64,000 nucleotides of DNA from Oscarella lobularis (taxonomy: Eukaryota > Porifera > Homoscleromorpha > Homosclerophorida > Oscarellidae): contig NC_089175.1 in assembly GCF_947507565.1 (NCBI RefSeq), forward strand, positions 3,523,733-3,587,732, written 5' to 3'. The position numbers and the translations under genes are program-made. Positions within the stretch are counted from its first letter, which is position 1. The number at the start of each line of letters is the position of its first letter. The notes beneath the pieces are model-generated. The model had not been told where the DNA came from and did no database searches. It saw only the letters and a list, made by a program, of their open reading frames with translations. Positions 1-9,987 of this stretch are shown in pieces.

Positions 1-997
1 CAAATTTGACTACTGAAAGTACAGTTCACTATGCTTCCATTGCTTGCATTGCACAAATCGCAGTCACACAATCTAAGAACTGCCCAAAACATGTTTCTCT
101 GGTGCGCTGGATTCCGTGCAGCTTACAATGAACTGTGACTGTGAAATTTATCGAATCTCTTCCAATTGCTTTCATTGCTTCAACCCTATAAACTCCTCCA
201 TCAGAAATAGACGTGCTTATCTTTCTGATTTGATAGTGCGTTGAATTCAGAGCCACAAGCATTGGCAATTGATCACGAGTTGCGTTTGAGCATGTAACAT
301 CTGGACTCGGCTTTCCTTCAATGACGTTGACAGCAATATTTATTGGGTCTCCCTCAGCAATCACAACGTCAGAAATACTGCCAAGTTTGGGAATTACTAA
401 CCACAACAGATTTTCACATATAATACAGTAAGTCAATAGTGCGCATATGCAACCACAGTTGCACTATTTTATGCAACCGCGGTCATACGGCGTACTGGTA
501 CTGTACATCGTACCTCCGACTTTTACCGTGACGGATCCAGCAAACGAAGATGACGAAGAGAGCACACCGTCAGTAGTTACAGTCGTGACTATGACCAGCG
601 GACGAAATGACGATCCATCCGGAATCGATGAATCGAAAGTGAAATCCAACGATGCCTTTAAACCGGAACTACTTTCCCTGAATCCGGCGGCGTTTAGATA
701 AGAACGAACAGAGATCGGCGTATCGTTTCGACCCGCCGCGGCCACGGCGATGAACCACCCAAAAGAGATTGAAGGAGCTAAGCCGCGAAAGGGGTAGTGG
801 TACGTCAATGTCACCCTATCTCTATGGAGTGCGTATAGAACAGTACTGGATCCTTTCTCTCCGAGAACAGCCGAACGTTGTTGAACTAAAGATATTGTTT
901 TCTTAGTGCTTGCTGGAGTGAACGCATATCGAACCGGGTTCTGAAATGACGAGAAAACTGAAAAACACGCACGAACCAAAGTAATTAATGTTTTCAT
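1..997 (-). CDS. Type B Ig-like receptor, 5' part (runs off left edge)
   Basis: Partial surface receptor gene read leftwards. The start at 997 gives a hydrophobic leader (MKTLITLVRACFSVFSS). Exon 997-514 encodes leader plus a first V-like domain and ends in phase 1 at a GTACGA donor. Exon 396-127 encodes a second I-set-like domain of 90 residues with the pattern GGVYRVEAMKAIG, where the usual F-strand cysteine is replaced by valine, and ends in phase 1 at GTAAGC. A further exon begins near position 80 and leaves the window. Phase-1 boundaries around each domain are typical of Ig exons. It resembles the type B genes at 35988-37795 (plus strand) and 38750-40016 (minus strand), not the M/P pairs. 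Membrane segment and tail are outside the window, so orientation of signalling cannot be judged. Confidence 0.7.
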
Positions 998-1199
998 TGC
1001 GCATGCCTACCTTATTTGCATTTATTAAATTGTACTAGCGAACAGCCATGAGTCAGGCAAACCTCTGCATTTCTCTTAAATTTAACCATTGCAACGATTA
1101 ATTAAAGCAGTCGAAGAAGCCTTAGTAGGTCGACGTTTGGCCATTGTCGGAGAGTCCGGTTAATTAATTAGAGATAGTTTGTGCTTTGAAAGTTTAGTT

Positions 1200-1638
1200 G
1201 TCTCTACTCGTTCAAGTGTCACGATAGCTGCTGTAAAATTTGACCCACATCCTGCGCGTGCAAAAGATTTTTTAGGTAATGGCTAATCTTAATCTGATGA
1301 ACAAACAAGATGTCTCCACAGTAAGCTTCCCTACAGTGTACCCTACTTGAATACAGTAATGGCTTTCAAGCTTCCTGCGAGGAAAATCTTTGATGCGAAT
1401 TCAAAGAAGGAAGTCTGAATACCAGAGTTCTGGCTATTCATCTATTTCTACTCGTCTTGAGGTCCTTGCTGTAAATAATTTTTACGTACTCACGAAATAC
1501 TATCTTTAGAGGAGAAAGCAGATAGATTAGACCCAAAAGGGTTGAAATGCACTCAAGCTCATTATATGCCTTGGCGAAGGATCAAGCACAAAAGAGGAAG
1601 TACCGGAACATGCCTCCATCTCAGAGGCTGGAAAGTGA
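1200..1638 (+). pseudogene. Relic of an Ig receptor 3' end (juxtamembrane and tail exons)
   Basis: Degraded plus-strand remains. Bases 1205-1320 resemble the cysteine-rich juxtamembrane end and short tail exon of the gene at 34130-34275. Bases 1510-1638 resemble a P-family tail exon: EMHSSSLYALAKD near 1544-1582, then the end PEHASISEAGK before a stop at 1636-1638. The two halves of this exon are in different frames, and the tyrosine of the second motif has become histidine (PEH instead of PEY). No ectodomain exons are seen upstream in this strand. I read it as a dead fragment. Confidence 0.6.
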
Positions 1639-1934
1639 CTCAATGCCTTCTTGCGCAGTTGCCATCACCCTTTTTTGAGTTTTGTATCAATCTTTGTCTG
1701 TATTTTGAAGTAACTTAATTAATTTCATTCAACTCTACTGTTCAATAGTAAAGCTAAATTTAGCTCGAAGTAGACACTGACGAAATATTGTCACATCAGC
1801 ATATCGGCAGAAGACAGGGTGAGACTGCTTTGACCCAAGAAAGCCCTGCTGACTGGCTTTGCACACATGAAAGCAAAAGTTTCAAGGTCTGCATTAGTTT
1901 GCTTTATCCTAAGGCCAACACTAAAACCAGGAAG

Positions 1935-2480
1935 CCTTGATTACTAATGGAACCAGTACGTCCCGATTCGTTCCGAGGCTGTCTTGTAAAAAATCTGCTC
2001 AAACGGATCTTTCAGTGATTCGCCCCACTAAGTCAGAGTGGATCGAGGATCATATCTTAGCATATTGAAGAGGCGCCGACTCACTGAGTACGTGAAAGTC
2101 GCGGATTTTGTCTACGGGTCCACAGAAGTACTGTATCACCTAAAAGATGTATGACTCTGGCTCATCAGCGATCGACGACGTCACGGCACGGATTTTACAG
2201 AAAGTCACTGTCATCTAAAGACTGGATTGCATACCCTATAAGTATTTCAGTTTTATTTCTCACTGAAATGAGTAACCGAGTTTCATTGGAGCAAATCGAA
2301 TGAACCGATGCGTCGAAACGTCGGTTTTCCCGAAAGGAGCCTCCAATTGCTAGAACTTGCGGAACGCCATCTTCCTTGTACGTACAGCGTGTTACGTTGG
2401 TTGTTTGGACGAAGAAACTTCCTCTCGCGAATAAAAAAAAAGATTTCTATCACGTGACACGTTTGAATCAAGCCCCGTAC
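1935..2480. repeat. Dispersed repeat R1, longest copy
   Basis: Shares long stretches with 24930-25213 and, for its right part (about 2240-2480), with 40110-40345. Shared landmarks include TGATTACTAATGGAACCAG, the GACGTC-rich part after CTCAGCGAT, GGAGCAAATCGAATGAACCG, and the end TATCACGTGACACG. A weaker relative of the right part recurs at about 9490-9680, 28140-28325, 45970-46150 and 59650-59825. No coding capacity or transposase is recognised; ends and family are undetermined. It could be a non-autonomous DNA transposon or an old duplicated spacer. Confidence 0.55.
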
Positions 2481-2550
2481 AGATCTGCAGGGGCTCAGGA
2501 GATCCTCTTCATGGTATCAGCACAGAAATACTGTCGAGAGGTTAGACTGA

Positions 2551-2580
2551 CCACGGATTGTAGAGTACTACAATCCGTGG
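2551..2580. repeat. Perfect 13-bp hairpin
   Basis: CCACGGATTGTAG at 2551-2563 is followed by a 4-base loop and its exact reverse complement at 2568-2580. It lies just right of repeat R1. It may be the end of a small mobile element or a cruciform-prone spot; no gene function is evident. Confidence 0.8.
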
Positions 2581-2797
2581 ACTGACACATAGGCTACTTG
2601 AAAACTACAAAGACTTTTCAGAATCGATCGTGTGGATACCGTCTTGTACCTGACAGAGGATATAGTAGATTTTCGCTTTTCCATGAAAAAAGAATCTAGC
2701 CAAATTCAATAGGTGCCTATAAGTAGATTATTGTCACGGTCTTTGTGACGCTATTCTGTACAGCCAAGTCAATACGTTAGGACGTCCCACGCAACTG

Positions 2798-2940
2798 CCC
2801 AGTAAATGTTTTGCTAACGGAGGAACGGCGACAATTTCATATCAATACGTGGGATCCAACGCTGTCGGTTATCTTTGCCTGGTTTACGGTGTCTCCCATG
2901 GTTGCGATCACCCGTTTCGATATCTCAACAAACAAGGCTA
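2798..2940 (+). pseudogene. Fragment of P/M-type first Ig domain
   Basis: Reads GGTATISYQYVGSNAV near 2815-2865, then in another frame IFAWFTVSPMVAITRFD near 2870-2921, which together match the middle of the first Ig domain of the receptor pairs. The frame changes between the two halves and no neighbouring exons are present. It is a solitary relic. Confidence 0.6.
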
Positions 2941-2974
2941 CCGTTGACTCGAGTCTGTCACAATCGATGGACAA

Positions 2975-3600
2975 GATAAGCAGTTTCATTTGGTAGCAAA
3001 ATTGGATGAAAGCCGCTAGTCACGTTCACGATGATGCTAGCAGATCCTTCGGTTGAGTGATGACTCATCTCTGTGGACGGTAAATTTGGGAAGCTCTAAA
3101 ATTAATCGGGTCTAATTAATTAATTAATTTGATTAATTATAGAAGGTGCAAAAGCGATCAGGCTTACGTCTTTGCATGGGTTAACGTGACTTGGACGGGT
3201 GTTCTTCAATAAGAATTTGTATCAAACATAATTGAAGCTGTGTGACAAAAGACTTGGAAATTACTAAACAGATTCACAGACTACAGTGAGAGTGCATCAA
3301 TATCACCTACTGTACCTCCAACTTTTACTGTGACTGATGCGGGCGTCGAACCATTCATTAAAACAACAGTAATCACAGAAACGAGAAGACGAAATGATGA
3401 TCCGTTTGCAATTGACGCATCAAATTCGAACTTGAGGGTTGCATATAATTGAACCAGAATTTAACATCGAAAAACTGGCAGGGATCGGAACATTGGACAA
3501 TTTGTCCACTTCTTTGTCAAAGAAGTGGACGACAAAGAAGTGGAATCGCCTCCGCCGACGGTAACAAACCATCCAATGGAGTCTGCAAGTTTGTGATTCA
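2975..3600 (-). pseudogene. Relic of type B Ig receptor, minus strand
   Basis: Bases 2980-3110 closely match 39430-39545 (second-domain exon of the type B relic at 40 kb) and 3170-3200 matches the adjoining end of its first-domain exon. Bases 3300-3600 match the first-domain exon of the gene at 997-514. Stops and indels interrupt it. A fold-back duplication (3504-3543) sits inside the domain-1 region. Confidence 0.6.
3504..3543. repeat. Fold-back plus direct repeat of a 13-mer
   Basis: GTCCACTTCTTTG at 3504-3516 is separated by one base from its exact reverse complement at 3518-3530; the next 13 bases (3531-3543) repeat most of that unit directly. This looks like a templated, replication-slippage type local rearrangement within a receptor relic. 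Confidence 0.8.
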
Positions 3601-3639
3601 TTCTTTTTGTATGACTGATCTTGTTTGATCTTGTTGTCT

Positions 3640-4749
3640 GTGTCTGACTAGTAAACTGTCCATTATTCGGCTCAGTCTTGGTCGTGTAAATGAATGATTT
3701 ATCCTCACGTATAGCTCCCTTTACTCGTGCACGTGACAGCTTCCTCTACTCATTTTGATTCTGTTGGAGAGCAAGAACTACGCACTCTTACGTACCATCT
3801 ATGGTCATATACACCCGCTCGGTGGCGTTGGGTCGTCGTCGTGCCGGTTTGACGATAATTCACTTCGAAGCGGTGACGGTCCATATACGTAGAAAACTGA
3901 CAGGGCCACCGGCACATGACAACAACCTAAGGGCCGTCGGTGGCAGTCATCGACCAAGACTACGATACAGAAGCACGGACTCTAGAGAAACCGTAGTAGA
4001 AGACGTAAAAGAGCCGTGTGGTTTACGCTTTGTGGCTTGTGCGCGACACTGCGCGTGCGTCGGACTGCCTCCTTTCTAGCCGCGTAAGGATCTCGCAAGC
4101 CATATCCTTCACACTCCGACTCGGGCTTGCTAGTTTTCCACTTCCATACGTTGAGAATACTCTATGGTCTAGTAAACAGGTGAGAGAGGTAGAACGTGAT
4201 TGCTATATATCGATCAACTCGTCTGCTGATTAGCCAGTCTTTTCGGTGCACATCTGTGTAGAAGGCCACATTTCTGGGCAGCGATTACAGTCGACTATCA
4301 ACTCACTGGCCCGGGCTGCTGCGACAGTGCGCGTGTACAGTCTTGGTGTAGCTACAGGTACTCACAGTTATGCAGTTTGTCAGCCGCACAACCGGCTGTC
4401 AGAAGTAATGGTCTTTTTTCCTGTAGTTTGGTGTCAGCTTTTTTTAACAAGGTTGAAGCACTCCGTGTCAACAGTCTCACTGCTCCCCTTGCCGCAAGGT
4501 ACGGCATCCGGTTGTGGTCACCGGTACAGGCGACCACATAATCCGTACTGAGAATGCGCCACTCGGGGGAAATTCTGCTCCCTGTATGCTTAAATTGAAG
4601 CGGTGCTTAGCGATACAAGCACATTGTAGAAAATCATCCCGAACCAATACCCGAACCAATACCCGAACCAATACCCGAACTTGCTTGGGAAAATCCCCTC
4701 TCCTAATTAGCTGCTAATAGGATTACCTGTTAATTAATAGGTTTTCGCT
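3640..4749. other. 5' flank of the first GTPase gene; no gene recognised
   Basis: From about 4060 onward this stretch is shared with 40360-41025, the flank of the third GTPase copy, so it is part of the duplicated unit. Several short open frames are present on both strands, but none has a recognisable domain, and they are not preserved between the two copies. A 12-base tandem repeat (CCCGAACCAATA) occurs about 3.5 times at 4638-4680, against about 1.5 times in the other copy. Bases 3640-4060 are unique here and show nothing I can name. Confidence 0.5.
4638..4680. repeat. 12-bp tandem repeat, about 3.5 units
   Basis: Unit CCCGAACCAATA, upstream of the GTPase start at 4750. The homologous flank near 40935 has about 1.5 units, so the array has changed length since duplication. 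Confidence 0.85.
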
Positions 4750-7581
4750 ATGAACGACTCTAAGGCTAAGGCTGTGGCAAGCGCTCGGCCCAAACGTAAA
4801 GAGGGTACTAGAGTATCAGGCCCGCGAACGCAACCTCGCTCAAAAGTGTTTTTAGATTGCAAGAGCTCATCCGAGGAATTGTGGGCTCTTTTATCAGAAC
4901 TTGACATTACAATCAGCATGTCAGAAATGTATGAAAAAAGTTTTCGTCACTTCATGATCTCTTATTGCAAGCGAAACGGCATCAATATCGAATTGTTTCT
5001 ACAAAAGCACGACTCTCCTCCTCGTGCCAATGACACAATATATTGGGTAGAAACCGAACTTCCACGACGCGGCTGGAAAGATGCACAAATAGCAGCATTA
5101 TTGGAAGATGCGACGGAAGCAATCGGTTTGGGTAGCTTGTACAACAAGTTTTCAGCTCTTCGAAAGACGCTGACCTGCACAACTTCAGCTGGGTCTGAGC
5201 AAGATGCCGACAGCAGCGACAACTATGATATCGGTATGCTTTGGCATTTTTGTTTGCGGGTTCACGTTAGGACGGTGCATGAGCGAGGGGAGAGGTCTCA
5301 TCCATGCATGCATGAACGCATATAGAGCGCCTTCAGAAAGATGGTCTTTGGAGGGAAAGGCCTTTTTTTGCGAGCATAGAATTAGTCAAATGTAATTGGC
5401 AATTCTCCTCTCTAGATCGCGCAATTTCTCTCGTATGTCACCGATTAGGTCACGGATGGAGGCTGTTTTTTGTGCCACTGGGCCTTTGCGACAGTCTGCT
5501 TGACGACTGCGATTTGCAAAAAACTATTCCGGCAAAGTGTTTCAGCGCTTTTGCCAAGTGGAAGGAAAAGGAAGGAAAAACCGCCACCATATTTAGACTG
5601 TTGCAGGCGTTATGCGAGTCTGACCTTATCGGCACTGCGGAAGAATTGATTGATAAATTACACTTATCCGGTACGTTTATGCTGTACAATCACACCGAAT
5701 GTGCGAGTAACTGCATATCCAGGAGAAAAGAAATTCAAAAACTTATTGAAGAAATATCGGGCTGAAAGCAAGCCTCAAAGGAGCCGGTAGATACGCATAG
5801 CATAGACACGCGCGTAAACGTAAACGCGACGTTTTCGCTTTCAGGCGTAGTCCCGGAAAGGCACGCCGTGTTAACGCTCATCAGTCACCTGCATCTACTC
5901 CTCCCGTTTACAGACGTTTGTCTCCCAACCAGCTTCATTCTTCAGATTTGCGTCGCTCAATTATTGAAGTGAGAACTGACGCAAAATCAGAGGACCTCTA
6001 TTTGCCCGAAGAGCACATAAAGTGCGCGGAAAGCTTTGTTCCTACGGACAAAAGGCACATTCAAGTAATAGCAGTTGGTCAAACGGGTATGGGAAAGACA
6101 AAATCTATGAATCGAACCTTTGGCACAATAGCTGCCGTAGCCAGACCTGGACAAGGGGTATGGTTTTGTTATATTTAGGTTAAGCTCTATGTAAATACAG
6201 TTGCTTTGCATTTTCTAGTCTGAAACAGCCTCTGTATCTACCTACACTCGCGTGCTGCACAGAGGAGGCGGTGTCGTTCCATTTCGACTTAGCTTTACTG
6301 ACACTCCAGGCCTGGGCGACAGCGATAGCAGGTTTTTGGATGATGAGATTTGCACTGCCATACGAAACGCTATGAGACCCGATGCTACCGCGTTTTTTCT
6401 CTATTTTATTAAGGCTGGCGAATCACGCAACCAGAGGCACATTGCCGCTATAAAAAAGCTCGAAAAAGCGACAGGAAAAGAACTAACTGCCGTAGTGATA
6501 ACCAATGCAATGAAAATGCCACAGTATGGCGGCGAATGCTCAGATAATCCCGTCGACGAAACGTTTCGAGACTTATATACAGACCTAGTGTCAGCGTGGA
6601 CCTCGCGGACTAGAACGGGCCCTGCATCTAAGAAAGGACTCGTGTCTGAATACGTAGAATATCTACAACAGTCAGAAGATATAAAATACGATCTTACTGA
6701 TGTTAGCGAGTTCGGAAAAGAACCCAACGGCGATCCATGGAGTCGCAAGACAAAAAAACTTGTCATTCAACTGTACTCTCGAAGAGAAATTCGTCGTGGA
6801 TTCAAGGCATGGTTTCGGAAACAGTTGAACAGACCAACTCTTCGAGTCATCAAGATTGAGAACGACACTGTCGAGTACGGAGATGAACGGGGAAAGTACG
6901 AGCAGGACTGCCCATGCATGCGCTATCTTCTCTCGAATTAATCTATACTTCTTTCAGATTTGGTCTTCTGCAGTTTCACACGAATCTTAGTCTAGTCTTG
7001 CATAGCAAAACTAAGTACGCTTCAATGGTTTTTTCCGTGATGACTTTGGAGGCGGTTCGGGCAGCCACAAAACAGCTAGAACTTACTGTATGTATTTGAA
7101 TCAGTTTCTTTATCAATTAACATATTAATCTGTACACAGGTCATTGAAGTCGGCTCTCAGCCGAGTGACATCGTCTTAGAAATAGAGGTTAATTAATTAA
7201 TTAATTAATAATGTCTCTGTGAATCATGCATTTTTGCAACGTAGGCCCCAGAAGACGAATCATGTAAAGCGACTAAAGATGCCAGAGAGGAGTCAAGTAG
7301 AGGTGCGTGTAGTACATATACACAGCTCAGAATATTTGCTACAAAACCAACTATACGTACTCGGATTTTTAAAACCCTCTTCAAGTTTATCAGGTTTAAC
7401 GCAGTTTTTTATAGGATTCCTAAAAGCTATTCTTATGCATATCTGGGTAAGGATCATTTTTTATATAATACAATCACGTTGTCAAATAACACTCTAGGAT
7501 TGGGTGAAAGACCGCTTTGCAATGAAGCCCAAAACTGGTTGCAAAGCCGCTGGCACACGCTCAAGTGAAACGGTCGTTTGA
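4750..7581 (+). CDS. Death-domain AIG1/GIMAP-like GTPase (copy 1, intact)
   Basis: Ten exons fit with consistent phases: 4750-5233, 5416-5670, 5723-5786, 5845-6157, 6219-6895, 6958-7087, 7140-7187, 7245-7302, 7415-7446, 7498-7581; 714 residues with no stop. Residues about 40-150 form a helical region I cannot name (possibly another death-fold domain). Exon 2 (residues about 162-246) reads as a death domain: LGLCDSLLDDC, then a core AFAKWKEKEGKTATIFRLL. The GTPase part has P-loop GQTGMGKT at about 346-353 and DTPGL at about 400. At the usual G4 place stands TNAM (about 467), without the canonical aspartate, so base specificity may be altered. AIG1/GIMAP is the closest family I recognise. The C-terminal 118 residues are charged and unassigned. 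A role in cytoplasmic death or immune signalling is inferred from domain content only. Confidence 0.82.
7188..7210. repeat. TTAA-type simple repeat in GTPase intron 7
   Basis: A run of TTAATTAA units directly after the exon ending at 7187. The same run recurs at the same intron position in the copies at about 25842-25864 and 43474-43494, which confirms these are duplicates of one gene. Confidence 0.85.
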
Positions 7582-8049
7582 GTCAAGCCGTGATTTTGGC
7601 CGCATGAGCGAAACTTCTTGTATAGTCTTACAGTTTTTGCGCAGACTGTTTGAGAGTGTTTTTATGTTATAAAGAACAAAGCAATTCCAAGGTTATTGCC
7701 TCGCGCAACCGCGTATCTTTCTTTTTGGTCAGCCAGTTTTGAAAATAAGATCTTGTTCAGTCTAGCTCGAGCTCTCTAGCTGCTTTGTCTTTTTTGCGGT
7801 GTTCTGACCGTGCTTGTATACTAAGGAAACAAGCTCAGGACAGCCTCAAATTATTTGCTAGCTTGCAATACATGTACAGTACGTGGTCAAGTTTCGTGAA
7901 GCGAGAAACTTCAGTCAATTAACGTTAGCTGGCCTGTAACAAGTTATCACGCACTCTTGTTTCATTCTACGCAGGCTAATACTGTGAATATTCAATGAGT
8001 ATGTTCTTGTCCAAGTACAGTACCTTACGACATGACATGATTAGATTTT
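7582..8049. other. 3' flank of GTPase copy 1; no gene recognised
   Basis: Near-identical to 26242-26712 and similar to 43865-44330. I see no coding exon or RNA gene in it. It belongs to the duplicated unit joining the GTPase to the sulfatase relic. Confidence 0.6.
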
Positions 8050-9250
8050 GACATGATTGTAGAACGTTGCAGTTTCACGCCTCTGATTGCTGCTGTTGGG
8101 TCTCGGCTGTTTGACAGGTGGTTGTCAGCTCTTTTACTGTCAGCGTTTTTGGCGGAAAGCGCAACACTACTGATGACTTTAGACGCTGTTCGAGCAGCGG
8201 CAAAGGAGCTTGAAGTTACTGTACGTTTTTATACCAAATGAGTTTCTTAGTTTTTCGGATTTTTCTCGTCAATACTGTACAGGTCATTAAAGTTTGCTCT
8301 AAGTTTGAAGAAAAAAGCACAGCATCTTCGTCGAAAATCTTACGACGGCATGAAAGCGTTTACGAAAGCCAACAGATTGAAAGTGCGACGCTCCTACTAC
8401 GCCATGTGCGCGCAAAACGCTCCAAGTGATCGGTTGACCCGACGATACGTATACGTCGTTTTCACGTCTGATCACGATGGGGAAAATATAAAGCAAATAT
8501 GCATGCGTCAGCGGACCGGGCGTGACGAAGGGGCGCGTCGTCGGCAACGTGACGTCGAATCTCGATCTGTATTCGACTATGATGGAGTGGGCGAGACTCG
8601 ACGTTTCAAAGGACGTCAAGCTCGACGGGCATTCCTTGTCGACGTTTTTCGTTTGATGATCAGAGTCGGACGTCGCCGGCGACGCGACCCGATTTCGTTT
8701 TCGGCGAGTATCACTCGAATATGGCCAATACGAGGCATTTTATGATTCGGAAGGAGAATTAAAAGTACACATCGCGTTTGGGACAACGTCGCCGTATGAG
8801 AATTATAAACTGCAGCTTTTTAATTTGGCTACGGATCCGGAGGAGATTGACAATGTTGCCGAGAGTGCGCCTGAGGTTGCGGCGGAGATGGAGAAGCTGA
8901 TAAGAAGCGTTGTAGATATTCAGGCTGTGGATAAGGAGTGCAAGGAGAAGGAGAAGGTTCGATTCAATATGTGGTTTCGAGCGCACAAGAGTGACTGGGT
9001 CATGACGCTTGGCATGGTGGTTTACTCCAATTCGCGAACTGAAGCGTTTGGAAGTAAAGAGGACTTGGATAAAATGACCCTTTGGATAAACGGAACAAAA
9101 AAATTGATTAGTGAGCTTGTTCTTTACGTTTTTACGTGGAAGAATAGAGCATGGACGTTTCTTTCTTAAATGATTCATTTTCTAACGTTGCTTTCTTTGA
9201 ACTTCTCTAATATGTAGCCTATGTGCCAAGAGGTCGAACACATGGACGCG
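8050..9250 (+). pseudogene. Arylsulfatase K-like 3' half fused behind GTPase exon remains (copy 1)
   Basis: Bases 8100-8340 are GTPase-derived: LLMTLDAVRAAAKELEVT equals the end of GTPase exon 6, and the next block matches exon 7. Sulfatase-like sequence follows: RRSYYAMCAQ and YVVFTSDHDGE near 8390-8480, then in other frames NLDLYSTMMEWARL, FGEYHSNMANT, an ending like ENYKLQLFNL, and VDKECKEKEKVRFNMWF near 8930-8980. These match the C-terminal half of animal arylsulfatase K in order, from recall of that family. The N-terminal half with the catalytic CxPxR motif is absent and the frame changes several times, so no active enzyme is encoded. Three more copies exist at 26.8, 44.4 and 58.4 kb. 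Confidence 0.72.
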
Positions 9251-9960
9251 GCGAAGCTTCGATTTGGACTCTAGGCTCGAATCGATGCTTGCGCGTCGTC
9301 ACTGCAGGTTTCATTGCAGTGATCTGCTACTTTACGGACATGTCTCGGCTGAGCTAAGGGGGTGGAATGACGTATTCCCTAGGAGCGAAGTGCAGAAGGT
9401 CAATTTACTACCGTGGCGAACCTCCCAAAAGGGTTCTGCTTCACTCTTACTGGCCACACTACCTGACAGTCGTTGTTCGTACTCACCTGAGCCACGTTTG
9501 AGTCAATTGAATGAAGTTATACTTCGAAACGACGGATTTTCCCTAAAGGAGCCCCGATTTTCTAAAAACAAGCTACACGCAATCTTTCTCATACGTTTAA
9601 CTTGCTTCGTCAGTTACTTCGACAAATAAACCTTTTCTCGCGTTCGACAAAGCCATTGAATTCTATCACGTGACACGTTGATTTTAATTTTCGGCGACGA
9701 TTCGAGGACCCGTACACAGTTTATCGCAGTTTTCCAGGAAATGCATCTTACGGATCTTCAAAATCCGGCTCAAAGAAACTCAGGAGATCTTCCTGCGGCC
9801 ACGCCTAATTGAAAGTGGAAGGGCCAACGCCCTGATGGTATCGCCCAAAAACACGGAAATGGTTTACGAAAATACGGAAAAACTACAAAATGGTCACAAC
9901 TATTCTAGAAAACACCGAATTATTGAGAAGTTCGACTGACGCATACTAGAAATGACTAAA
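9210..9960. repeat. Conserved unit-specific block without recognised product
   Basis: Repeated with high similarity at 27860-28600, 45690-46400 and 59365-60110. One frame begins behind a possible acceptor (near 9218) and reads YVPRGRTHGRGEASIW, then a hydrophobic stretch VVTAGFIAVICYF, before a stop; a second short frame follows. I do not recognise either. The right half (about 9490-9680) is related to dispersed repeat R1. Probably a further relic of the sulfatase locus or a mobile element. Confidence 0.4.
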
Positions 9961-9987
9961 AATATAAAAAAACACAGAATTCAAATT

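Noticed and set aside
3801-4551. Several overlapping open frames upstream of the first GTPase
   Set aside because: No domain, no splice structure, and not kept in the duplicate flank at 40.4-41.0 kb.
4638-4680. Short regular repeats that could suggest a CRISPR-like array
   Set aside because: Plain tandem repeat without spacers in a eukaryotic locus.
8305-8745. Long arginine-rich open frame (and its relatives at 44.8 and 58.6 kb)
   Set aside because: Past the first sulfatase-like part it is an out-of-frame reading of the sulfatase relic; the arginine run is a by-product of GACG/CGTC-rich codons.
9264-9629. 121-codon open frame repeated in all units
   Set aside because: No domain, cysteine or hydrophobic pattern of sense; the frame is not open in all copies. 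Kept only as an unnamed conserved block.
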